Assembly: GCF_910592395.1 (NCBI RefSeq)
Contig: NC_088326.1
Span: 5,275,001-5,339,000, forward strand
DNA from: Lineus longissimus
Lineage: Eukaryota > Nemertea > Pilidiophora > Heteronemertea > Lineidae
Length of the DNA stretch: 64,000 nucleotides
Direction of reading: 5' to 3'
Made by a program: the position numbers and the translations under genes. The notes beneath the pieces were generated by a model. That model ran no database searches, was not told the origin of the DNA, and saw only the letters and a list, made by a program, of their open reading frames with translations. Below, piece after piece: positions 23,867 to 35,500 of this stretch. Every line of letters begins with the position of its first letter. Within the stretch, counting starts at the first letter, position 1.

Positions 23867-25240
23867 ATCATGAGAACTGTGCGAGAAAGCATATAATTAT
23901 GATAATTGCCGTATTCATGCCAACAAGGCCTACTGACATTTACAAACGACCACAGTCTATTTAGTATATTGGCATGTATTCAGCGTGTACAAATAGATGC
24001 GCTGTTATAGTGACATACTTACCATACAAATATACACACGGCTTTGTTGTGGCTTGGAGATTGTAATAGGATAACTAATGAATGGTCGATTGTCATGTCA
24101 AAAATGCCAGTATCAGAATATTCAGTTCGTGCATATGCTGAAAAGGCGCTTTAAAATGATGATTCCTATTGCATTGTTTAAGTCGAGCAACCAAAGTTCA
24201 TACTTTGTCCAACAAAGCTTCTTTTTTTTTCTTTCTATACAACTATACATAAACTAACATTGAATAGATATAACCAGATGACAGTTGCATCATTTAAAAA
24301 TCCTTCTGATCATGGTAGCTGTGATGGGGTACACTTTTGGCACTTAGCTTCCGAAATAACTCAGATATACCTTGAATGAAAAAAAGTAAGACAATTGTAT
24401 CTTATAACGATGATTGTATCTTGTAACGATACTCTTTTATTTACATTCTTACCAATGTTAATATTAAAAAGATATTGTGTGATTCTAATTAGTTTTTTTT
24501 TTCATACCGGTAGCCTTTTTGTCGTACAAGTTCATACTTCGAAACAAATTCTAAGATTTTATAGGATTCTTGTAATCGATATATTTGCAAATTTTTTTAC
24601 CAATAAATGTATGGTGATAATTAACCTTATGAGTAGTTATCTAATTTTTTGAATGTTCTGTATAGATTGTTGACTTGACTATGGTTTATACACCCATGTT
24701 TCTGCAAGGATCCTTCTCGAAGGGTCTTCAGATCACGAATCACTGAAAGGCACGTTTGACTTAAACACACATATCTTAATGAACATGATGCAATGAATGT
24801 TTGATGCCAAGAACCCGAGCAGAAACGCTCTGCAAAGATGATAGTAAAAAGTCAACAATCCATAAGACATCTTTTCTTCAAGAGACTTTTAAAACACTTC
24901 AGTGTAGTACTTTCCAGCGCCATCCGACGTAGATCGAATATCACTTCTTCCGCCAAAAATATCCCCTCAAGCCGCTTTTCAGTAAAACATTACAAACGCC
25001 CATCTTCAGGGTGATGAAGAGAAGACTCAGATATGCCTTGAAGCCAGTTGTGAAGCGATTCTAACTTCGAGAGGTCTTTTTTAGGGGGTCGGGGGTTGCT
25101 GAAAAAGGGGTCCTGCTGACTTTTTGTCGCGTTTAAACCCCCAAAAAATGAAAAACGCTACATATGTAGGTAGCACAGGGATCTCTTCTCTTTTGACTCA
25201 GCAAGCTTTGGCCTCGGGCAACGTGTACTGCAAAAATCTT
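23867..25240. other. 3' flank of ARF-like gene 1
   Basis: No further coding sequence is present. A candidate AATAAA is near 24602. Paralogous blocks with 42814-45060 continue to about 25230, which is about where the duplication ends. Confidence 0.5.
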
Positions 25241-25344
25241 ATTGAGCTATCTCTGATCAATTTTTTCCCTGTCCTGCCATCTACCAGGCGGCAGTGGCGA
25301 ATGGTTTCCCAACTAAATGGCGTTTTTTTGACTCACCTCGTGGC

Positions 25345-26135
25345 GTCCGACTGACCAATAGGAGAACAGGAATATTGTTCTAGTACACAAAACTGCCAAT
25401 TAGAGTACAGGAATCCTGTTCTTGACCATTAATTGACCAATCACTGACCAAGAATAATAGACTAGAACATAAATCAGACAATCCCAGTTCAGGAATTCAG
25501 TTATTGACCATTAATCGACCAATAACTGACCAGGAATAATGGTCCAGAACAAAAATCAGCCAATTACAGTACAGGAATTCTGTTCTTGACCATGAATTGA
25601 CCAATCACTGACCAAGAATAATGGTCTAGAACATAAATCAGACAATCCCAGTTCAGGAATTCTGTTCTTGACCATTAATCGACCGATAACTGACCAGGAA
25701 TAATGGTCCAGAACATAAATCAGCCAATTATACAGTACAGGAATTCTGTTCTTGACCATTAATTGACCAATCACTGAAGAGGAATTATGATCTAGAACAT
25801 AAATCAGCCAATTAAGAGTACATGAATTCTGTTCTTGACCATTAATTGACCAATCACTGAACAGGAATTATGGTCCAGAACATAAATCAGCCAATTACAG
25901 TACAGGAATTCTGATCTTGACCATTAATCGACCGATAACTGACCAGGAATAATGGTCAAGAACATAAATCAGCCAATTAGAGTACAGGAATTATGTTCTT
26001 GACCATTAATTGACCAATCACTGAACAGGAATTATGGTCTAGAACATAAATCAGCCAATTAGAGTACAGAAATCCTGCTCTAGATCATTAATCAACCAAT
26101 CACTGAACAGGAATTATGGTCTAGAACATAAATCA
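25345..26135. repeat. 82-bp minisatellite, about nine units
   Basis: Anchor strings (gtacaggaattc or gttcaggaattc) occur near 25405, 25487, 25569, 25651, 25735, 25818, 25900, 25982 and 26064, spaced 82-84 bp. Two sub-types alternate in the first units (gtacag with cactgacc; gttcag with cgaccgataactg). There is no spacer/repeat contrast, so it is not a CRISPR. Confidence 0.9.
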
Positions 26136-27447
26136 TCTAAACTTGCGTGGACATGTATCTAGGGAATCTCTACCCCAAAAACTTGGCTCGCTCGCTTGTA
26201 AATTAAACAAAGTCCTATTACTCGGATTGCAACCAAATTTTATATGATTATACTATTTACTGTCCACAACATAACTGAACTGCAGTCAAATCTGACAACC
26301 AAAATGGCCGCCAGGGGGCCATCTTGAAATTAAACAACGACATGTTACACACCAAATACGGATATGGGTTTTCCCGGGAATTTCATGCGGAAATTCGACA
26401 GGTTGCATGCATTTGACACCTTGACAGGTCTGTCTTTGCCCTTGTATTGAGGTTGTAAAGGACTATCGGGACTAAGAAGGGCTTGAAATTTCAAGGAACG
26501 CATGCAATCAGAAGGAGTTGAGAGAGATCCCACTTCGATCCTACTAAAAGAATTACCCTTGGTTAAGATACTGTTGTAGGGTATTGCAGAGTCTTTCAAA
26601 TAGATTTTTATTTTATCGAACCCGTATCAGCCCTCGGGCCACGCTCTCTGGCTGATACGGGCTCTCTGACTGATACGGCTCTGCTCAATGATAACATCTA
26701 AGTATACGAGGTAGGAGTATCAAAAACCTGTATCTCAGGATGTGGGCACTTTGACGTCATAGCACTGCAACATATTGACCCACAAACATTACGTGATGTC
26801 ATGTCCAGTTATGGGAAAATGAACAGGCTGCAGTCATGTAATTCAATATGCATAATGTATATACTCACAAGTGTGTATGCGCTACATAAATAACTGGGTA
26901 TTTTATCAAGGTTGTCATGTCACTGCACGAGGCTGGATCGATTTCCCAATGTTCCCCGGCCATTTTGTACCCATGTTTGTTGAGGCAGGGATTTACTTGA
27001 CTTACCGTGGAATGTGCCGACATTTCAGCGGATTGGAGTGGGAAGCTGCTTCTCGATTCTACCACAGGATATTCCACTATGTATTCTCGCCTGCCTGTCA
27101 ATTTCTCTCAGTGTCTTTTTACCACGCATCTTGTACTTTGCCATTCTATTCTCGTTGACATTTGCGAGCATGTGAAGTGGTACGCGCCGCATAGATAGAT
27201 CGCACTGTAGCATATAGTCTGTTTTGGATACTCAGCTGGCTATAGGATTTGAAATAGTGTATGCTGAGCTGTGTATTTTCTTGATTGATATCCTGCTCAC
27301 TGTTCATTTCCTACATGTTATAAGAATGGATGTTGTTGCTATTTCATTCTGATATTTCCAAGCATGTGGACGTATAGATAGCTACACTGTACGTTTTGGC
27401 AGTAATTGCCTTTTCATTGGGAGACAGCGGTATTTGAATTTATTTTC
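26136..27447. other. Intergenic stretch between minisatellite and LINE
   Basis: No gene is recognised. A CCGCCAGGGGGCC string near 26310 resembles the CTCF-like motif of 9474-10380. Short repeats of 'ctgatacgg(g)ctct' are near 26640-26690. Confidence 0.45.
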
Positions 27448-29225
27448 CTATAATAATAAATAATAATAATAATTTATTTGATTTAAAGTGCTAAAATAAT
27501 GGTGCATACATTTTCTAAGCACTGTACATAATATTAAATGAGTACATTAAAAGTGGTGATTTCATGAGGATAAAAAACAGTTTAAAAACATCCGGAAAAT
27601 ATCAATATTTAAAACATGTATGGCCTACTCTGAATATGTTAGGATAAAAAGATGAGTTTTGAGTTTACTCTTAAAAGTGTTTAGCACAGTGACATCACGT
27701 AACCAGCTTGGAAGGGCGTTCCACAGCCCCGCGGCCCGGACACACAGAGATCGATCCCCGAAGACCCCATTTGAACGTGGGATGGCAAGGAGCCAAGGGT
27801 CATCCGAGGACCGAAGTCTGCGGCCGGGCGCACGGAGACTGAGAAGTTCCTTCATATACTGTGGGCTCTCCTCATGATGGATGACCTTGTGGGTTGTGAG
27901 AAGAACTTTGTAGTCGATACGTGATGTCACCGGCAACCAATGAAGAGATTTTAAAATAGGGGTTATGTGCTCTCTCTTTTTGGACCTGGTTAAGAGGCGA
28001 GCACTAGCATTTTGTGCTTTTTGAAGGCGCTGGATTTCACAGCCCGGTAATCCGAGCAAAAGACCGTTTTGGAAATCCAGGCGAGATGTTATTAGCGCAT
28101 TTATTACTCTGGCACAGGTGGTATTGTCCAGGTATCGTCTGATCTTTGCTATTCTATGGATCTGATAGTAAACCCCCCTCACCACTTGGGACACCTGTTG
28201 TGACATAGACATGTTTGCATCAAAAACAGCACCAAGATTTCGAACCTGAGATGAGGGAGTAACAGAGGATGATCCGATCTGGATTGAAGGAAGTGGCTCA
28301 AGTCTTGACAGCTTTCTCTTCGACGCAATGATGAGGAATTCAGTTTTATCATCATTGCCCTTCAAGTGATTGGGGCCAAGCCACTCCCGAACATCTGCTA
28401 CACATGATTCAGCCTTTTTAATGGCAAGGCGGAGCCCTTCTGGTGTGACATCGAACGTATCATATAATTGTATGTCGTCCGCGAAGCCATGACGACACAT
28501 GTCATGATTTTCAATGATTGCCGCAAGGGGTTTGATGTATATAGAGAAGAGTATAGGGCCAAGCACGGAGCCCTGTGGCACCCCAGAGAGGAGAGGCATT
28601 TTGTCAGACTTTTGCCCTTGAACGAGCACCGACTGAGTTCTCGAGCTGAGGTAGGATTTAAACCACTCCAAGGCTGTCCCCCTGATACCAAGCTTGTCCT
28701 CAAGTTGTGAGATCAGAAGCTTATGGCTGATAGTATCAAAAGCAGCAGACATATCAAGGAGGATCAAAATCACACCCTGCCCCCTGTCAAGAGCCACATC
28801 GATGTCTGCCTTGATACGCAGTAATGCCGTCTCCGTGCTGTGTCCAACTCTATAAGCAGATTGTAACGGATCATACAGGCCATGCACCTTCATATGCAAC
28901 ACGAGCTGCTTCGCCACCACCTTTTCAATGACTTTTGATAGAAAAGGAAGATTGGACACAGGGCGATAGTTTTTGAGGATATTGCAATCCAAACCTGACT
29001 TCTTTAGCAGTGGTGTCACAAAGGCATTCTTTAAGCAGTCCTGTACCTGACCGGTCCCAATCGATTCATTTACACAACGAACCAACAGTGGCAAAATTGC
29101 ATCCAGCACAACATCATCCCTGAGTAGCCAAGTAGGCAAAGGGTCCAAACCGCATGATTTGGGAGGACTCTCTTTGATCACCTTTCGCAGTTGCAGTGGC
29201 AGTGATGTGTAACTGGTCGGGACTC
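27448..29225 (-). mobile_element. 5'-truncated CR1/L2-like LINE with open RT frame
   Basis: The minus-strand frame 29181-27625 (518 codons, no stop) encodes reverse transcriptase from the fingers onward. It has [63 protein letters not shown] and catalytic FADD, then the C-terminal region. The start is only where homology begins; the frame is open further upstream, and the endonuclease and first ORF are missing. The 3' UTR ends in an (ATT)n-type tail at 27448-27475, usual for CR1/L2 elements. The undamaged frame suggests fairly recent insertion. It sits about 340 bp upstream of ARF-like gene 2, in opposite orientation. Confidence 0.9.
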
Positions 29226-29378
29226 TAAAAAAAAATCAACTGTCAGGTAGTGGCACACGAGCGGCATCCTGACATAACCAGTTGTTTTAAATAGGCCTAT
29301 ACTCCGCCTCTCGATATTTGGTGAATGCACTGTGTATAGCAGATTGGTTCGTACCTGTACCATCAGATGGAACTGGTA

Positions 29379-29433
29379 TTCCCGGGAAAACCAGATGCAA
29401 GCTTGCGTCATGTGTAACCAGTGGTTATAAATA
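29379..29433 (+). promoter_or_regulatory. Promoter elements of ARF-like gene 2
   Basis: TTCCCGGGAA (29379-29388) has the STAT6-type spacing TTCN4GAA. TGCGTCAT (29404-29411) and TATAAATA (29426-29433) match copy 1 in order and spacing. The TATATAAA of copy 1 is absent. Confidence 0.45.
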
Positions 29434-29563
29434 ACTATTGCCAATCGCTTGGTATAAATGGATGTTGTACGCAGTTAATACGCAGTCGACTATCATTCAA
29501 GGCTTACCACGGATTCTCTCCGGTTTTGACACATCAGTTGCGGACATTGTGTAACGGTAGAAC

Positions 29564-32500
29564 ATGGGCAAGAGTAAGAAACATCCTGAACCAAGGCGGG
29601 AGCAAATCCTGCTTCTAGGTATGTATTTTATAATGATCCATATTTGAGCCATAATACCGGTATGTATATATAATTCAAATAAACCCTTTAGATGTTACAG
29701 ACGTTCTCTGAAGTTGTTTAGGCTGTATATTCTGAGATTGTGATCATCGTAATTAAAGGGACAACTTCGGCGTGGGCTATACCTGGCCAGGAGGATAATA
29801 CCCCTGTTTGCCACCATGTGCCGCCACTTGTTGTATCACACGAATGCTGATCCCAATACTAATCTTTCGCCAGTGTTGCAATGCAGTTTTGGACATAGGA
29901 TTGCCAATTTCATGCAGGCCTATATGGTTTAGTACAGCCTGTTATTGTGCTGTATTCATTGCAGTTCAATGATATTTCAATTGTTCTGTTAACATGTTGA
30001 GAGAGGTCACGGTCCTATTGGAATCCATTTTTGTATGAAAAACCAACATAAAAATACCTCATGCCCAAGTTGTCCCTTTAAGGTATGTAATGGTTCGCGT
30101 CAGGATGGTGCACATCACAAGGAAACACTGTGTACAAGCGCGTCATAAGCAGAGCCTGTTAACAGGAAGTATATTCCAATGGCCCAATTCGTTGTTGTAT
30201 AGGGTGGGCAAGGGTATATATAAATGCTGACCGGGTATAAGCTTATTGAAAAATAGCCGATTCGTATTGAAAAACCCTTTCGTAACATAATTATGTGATC
30301 AATGCACTCTACTTCCGGGAAATGTAGCATGCTCGTTTGTTCACGACAACGGGAAAGACGTCATCATTGCAAATTCCCGAAAATATTATAAAACGAGTTT
30401 AATAGATGGCGATGTAGTATGTGCTAGGCCTCAGTGGTATGTTTTATAAAATGTTATTGGGATAATGAAATGTTTTTGCAATAACACAAGTCACATTAAA
30501 AAAACGAAACTTTTGTTTCCACGACCAACACTTTATTCTCGTCTGTTCCTTTATAACTTATCAAAGAATTAAAACTTTGGTGATTGATATGCTTTATCAC
30601 AGTTAATGCCAAAATATCACCTTTTCAGCCAAGCATGCTTTTTAAGAAACGCTCCTTACATGATAACGCTTTATACCAGTTTTTTTTCTCTTCTTGAAGG
30701 CAGTCAAAATGGTGAAGAGTCCGAAATTCTTGATTGGTTGAAGAAAGGCGAGGACCAAATAGAGTTGTTACAAAGTCCTTACAGGCGTTTTGATATTGAG
30801 GAGAAGAGCATCTCTTACAAGGGTGTTTACGTGTGGTATCCCCCAGGAATAACTGCAGGTGGTCGATTGAGTGATGTGAGTTCCAACATTCAGTTTCCTG
30901 TAGGCCAGGGTATAATAAAAACACTGTACAGTGTGTGTACATTCAGTACACATAGTTTAGGCTGAAAATTGTGATTTAAAGGGACGATATAGGCAGCAGC
31001 TAAGCAGGCAAGATAAAGTTACACAAAGTCGCCAATAGGGGTCTCTCACATCTCACAGTAAGTTGAAATGATTCATGAATTTAGCCAAGAATCGAAAAAT
31101 CCACAATGTATAATTTTCCCCCCAAGTCGTCAACGGTTAAGCCCTCGATGATTTTCCCCAAAAATCGTCAATTGTTACGTGGAGGCCTTCGATGTCAACT
31201 CCCTGATTACCCTATTTGATCCTCAAGTGCTATAACTGTGGTTCATATCGTTGGTAGAGAAAATACTCGACGTGGTACCGAAAAATATTTCCCCCTAAAA
31301 ATGTTTCGACGTTTGATTGGCTGCTTTAAATATGACGTCATCATCTTTAAGTTATCGTTTTTGTTGTGTTAACTGCTATCATAAGGATCACTGACTTGCC
31401 TAACTGAAATGTTCATTTTCAAATTTGGGATAGATTGATGCACAAGGCAACAGTTTGCAATACGAGGAATGGATTTAGTGCTGAATCTGACATGACCAAT
31501 TGCACTTATTGTGTATATATTAGTGACCTGAAGATGGCCAAATTAGCCCCTCTGCTCCTGTCTATAGTCCCCCTTAATAAGTTATCAAACAACATTTCGA
31601 AAATGTTGACATGTATTTCAAAGACATAAAATATCAAGCTAAAATTTAAAAGATATGACACACTATGGCAATTTAAAAATTCATGTCAAGGAATGGTCAC
31701 CATTTTGGCCTTACATGGCAGAAAGGGGCTAAGTGCTTAAGTATCCATCCCTTGGATTGTAATTGTAGGAAAAAACTATCGGGCAGTTTTTCTGAAACTT
31801 GCATGGATGACACCATGGCCAAAACAATAATTAGAGTAAAACAGTTAATTGAAATTGATCTAATCAATTTCTTTTGTCTTGCTCAAACCCAAAAACGAAT
31901 GGTAAATAGTAGGAGATTTGCATGTTGAAACATTCCACGAGCATCGCCACGATAAACTCCTCAAGATAGTGAAAAGAAACAATGAGTTTTTCCATTAGTG
32001 GTACAGTTATTATGTGTCTATACGTTACATTGGACCGACTACATTAAGAAACAAAATAACAATCAAAAACTAAATACCTAGAAAAAGTTTTTTATCCAAT
32101 AATGTCAATCTGAAATATGTCCGCTACACTAAAAGGTCTGCGGTAAACCAGCATTGTGAGTACAATATTCCAACTACCAGACGTCTGGTAAACCTAGGCA
32201 AGGTGAAAAAACTAACGCTTGATTATGTGTCAGTCATCAATATGACGTCATTGAAAGAAATATCCTGATTGCTGTGTTTCTAAAGGTCTCAAAACCATGA
32301 AATTTATGTTGAAATAAATCCTCTTTTATTGCAAACTGTCGCCTTGTGCATCAATCTATCCCAAATTTGAAAATGAACATTTCAGTTAGGTAAGTCAGTG
32401 ATCCTTATTGTGGATGGCTTAGCCATCAAACTCAGGGATGAACACACGGAAGACGATGAAAAGGTGTGTTAAAGTGGGGTCTTTAATATCGAGTCCAACA

Positions 32501-35500
32501 TAAACATCTGCTTTGAGCTTCTGGCATCATCGAGTAGGGTTCGTTGGTCTGATCTGCATAAAAGAACAATTGGTCTGAATATCTGATCGAAACTGATAGT
32601 CCAAATCACAAATAGCGAAATACGGATTATACTCACACGTTTGTGCCCCTTTCATATCCCTTAGTCCTAGTTTAGGGGTCAAAATCTAAAGTTCAATCAT
32701 CTCCTCATCACACGGTGATCTGTCGTGAATGCAGTGTCTTAGCGCATTAAAGCATTAGGTACACGTGAGTGTGCGGTTCCTAACGGGGGTCCACTAACAC
32801 CGGCCCCTTAAATCCGACTGCGTTTGGATTTACAAGTCCAAAAGAGTGTACGAAGACTAGTAACTAACTATATTTAACGGATTCTCTAAATAGAATATTA
32901 ACGCGAACTATGAAACACATAAATAAGAAATCTCCTGAACTTAATAGCGCATCTGATTTTGCTCATCAACACAACTAGAACTCCTTGAATTTTCAGTCCA
33001 AAGAATTAATGCGATAGTACACGTTAGGTTCTAAAGCGCAACGAACGAAGTAATCGAATTCTACACAAAGTCACTGTATCTTTCCATAACCTGAACTTAG
33101 TCCTCTGCTTCTAGCAGTTTGGCTAACTTGGTGATTGGTCTACGGTAGGTTCCATTCTGAGTGCGAACTTCACATGATCTAACATGACCGTCACTTCCTT
33201 TGTGAATGTTCACGATCCTACCAACTGGCCAATAGGCTCTACCAACTGAAGTGTCCTGTAGCACAACGATATCGTCCTGTTGCATGTCTGATTTTGCATT
33301 CTGCCACTTGTTTCGCTCCTGCAATGATGAAACATACAGTTTGTTAAACTGCTTCAAGATTTGGTCAGTCACGTAATTCACGCGTTTCCATCTTCCTCGG
33401 TACATGTCACTTTCCTCAGTTACACTAGTGTCTGTTTCCACCGTGTTCAATCCCATTAAATGATTCGGAGTTATTGCGACGACCGAAGTGTCAGCAGCGC
33501 TGCATGCGGTTAGTGGTCTGCTATTCATGATCCACTCTGCTTTCACCATAACTGTCTGCATCTCCTCCTCATCCAATCGTTGTTTGTTCATTAGTCCATA
33601 TAGAATCTTTCTGACCGATCTTATCTGCCGTTCATAGTGTCCTCCAAAGTGACTTGCAAGAGGGGGGTTGAATGCCCAGTCAATCTCCTCCTTTGCTAGT
33701 TTTTCTTGGAGCCGCAACTCCTTGTTCAATTTAAGTAAGTCCTGTTTCAGCTCCTTGGAAGCTCCAACCAAATTACTTCCATTATCGGATCTGAGTTTCC
33801 TTGGTCTCCCCCGGCGGTTCGTGAATCGGCTGATTGCCAAGAGACACGACTGAGTGTCCAACTTTCGAGTCAGCTCCAAGTGAATGGCTCTTGTATAGTT
33901 GCATGAAAAGAGTACTCCGTACCGTTTGTACAAACGACCTGATATCTTCACCTCCAACGGTCCGAAGTAGTCGACTCCCGAATTCTCGAAAGCTCTTGTG
34001 GCAGATATTCTGTCGATAGGTAGGTTTCCCATTTTCTGAGTCTGGAGTCTTGCTTGGTATTTCTTGCATAACACGCAATCCTTTAAAACCTGCTTGACAG
34101 CTACTGTGACATCCGTGACCCAGTATCGTTCTCGCAGTGATGAGATCACATGACTTCTTCCGACGTGGCCTTCCATCCAATGGATCCTGCGGATGAGTTT
34201 TCGGACCAATGGCTCTCTACCTGGCAGTATGATTGGTCGTCTTCCCTCATGTGGTAGCAGACTGTTGTTCAATCTTCCCCCGACGCGAAGTAAGCCATCT
34301 TTGTCGATCTCTGGGCATAACTTACGAATTTTGCTGCATCTTGGAGTTGTCAATTTCTCACGCATACTCTGTAACTCCGCACTGTAGTACATTCGTTGAA
34401 TGGTTCTCAGGACTGCAACATTGGCATGAATTCTTGCATCAGCTGTTGAAACCTCATCCTCAGGGTTGAAAGGCTTCAGCATACACTGGACAATGTTTAG
34501 GATCCTTTCCCAATCGGATAGTCTATTCAGTACTGAAATGGTGTGATCTGCTCCTTTGTCTGCTGCTGATTGTCCCTCTATGCGATTTACTGAAATCTCC
34601 TCAGGCAGTCGCAGGAACTCTGGCCCATGTTGCCATAGGCTTGATCTTAGATCCCGGGCTGTCCCGCCCCTTGATGCAATATCAGCTGGGTTTTCTCTGC
34701 CTTGTACATGCCTCCAATCCTCGACTCTGGTGAGAGTCAAAATTGTCCCAACTCGGTTTCTGACAAAGACTGAGGTTTGAATGGTCTCATTTCGGAGGTA
34801 TTCAAGGACAATCGTGCTATCTGTCCAATTAACACTTTTCTGCAGCGGTAGTCGTAGTTCTTTTTTCAACTTTGCAGTAGTCTTTGCTCCCAACGTAGCT
34901 GCAACCAACTCCGCTCTTGGCATGGTTTCTCCTTTTTGCGGATTTACTCTGGATCTAGCGTAGATCAGCTTGGAGTCAATCTCATCCTCACTCTGGGTGC
35001 TAATGTAAGCTGCTACACCATGTGCTCTTTTGGATGCATCGCCGAACACGTGTAGCTGATGTTCATCGTGTGGTCCAGGTGTATAAGTGGTCACACATCT
35101 CTCAAACTCTATCTCCGTGACTGCATGAGTTCCATCTCTCCAGTTGATCCACTTTCGAAGTTCATCTTCTGGTACAGGGTCATCCCAATTTAGCTTCAGC
35201 CTTGACAGGTTCTGTACAATCAATTTACAGTTGAGTATCCATGGTGACACCAACCCCAACGGATCAAACAGCTTCGTCATGTTTGACAAAAGCTCGCGTC
35301 TGGTTTTAACTTCCTTGAGATCTGGAGCTCGGTAGGTCAACTTGTCACTCTCAGGCTTCCAGTTCATACCAAGTGTTGGCATCTCTTTACAATCTTCTGT
35401 TAGGCTAACTTCACTCCCAATTTCAACGTGGCGATCCTGCGGTATACAGTTGATGATCTCTGGATGATTACTGGCATATTTTCTCAACAGAAATCCTGAG

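Larger units (their letters stand above)
20560..25240. repeat. Segmental duplication, copy 1
   Basis: The promoter, all exons, most intron blocks and the 3' flank of the first ARF-like gene are matched in order and orientation at about 29310-45060. Readable anchor blocks are 20590-20923, 21540-22540, 22690-23100, 23250-24130 and about 24500-25230. Copy 2 is longer because of insertions. Confidence 0.8.

Noticed and set aside
25345-26135. Possible CRISPR-like array
   Set aside because: Units of 82 bp are similar throughout without unique spacers, and the genome is eukaryotic; this is a minisatellite.
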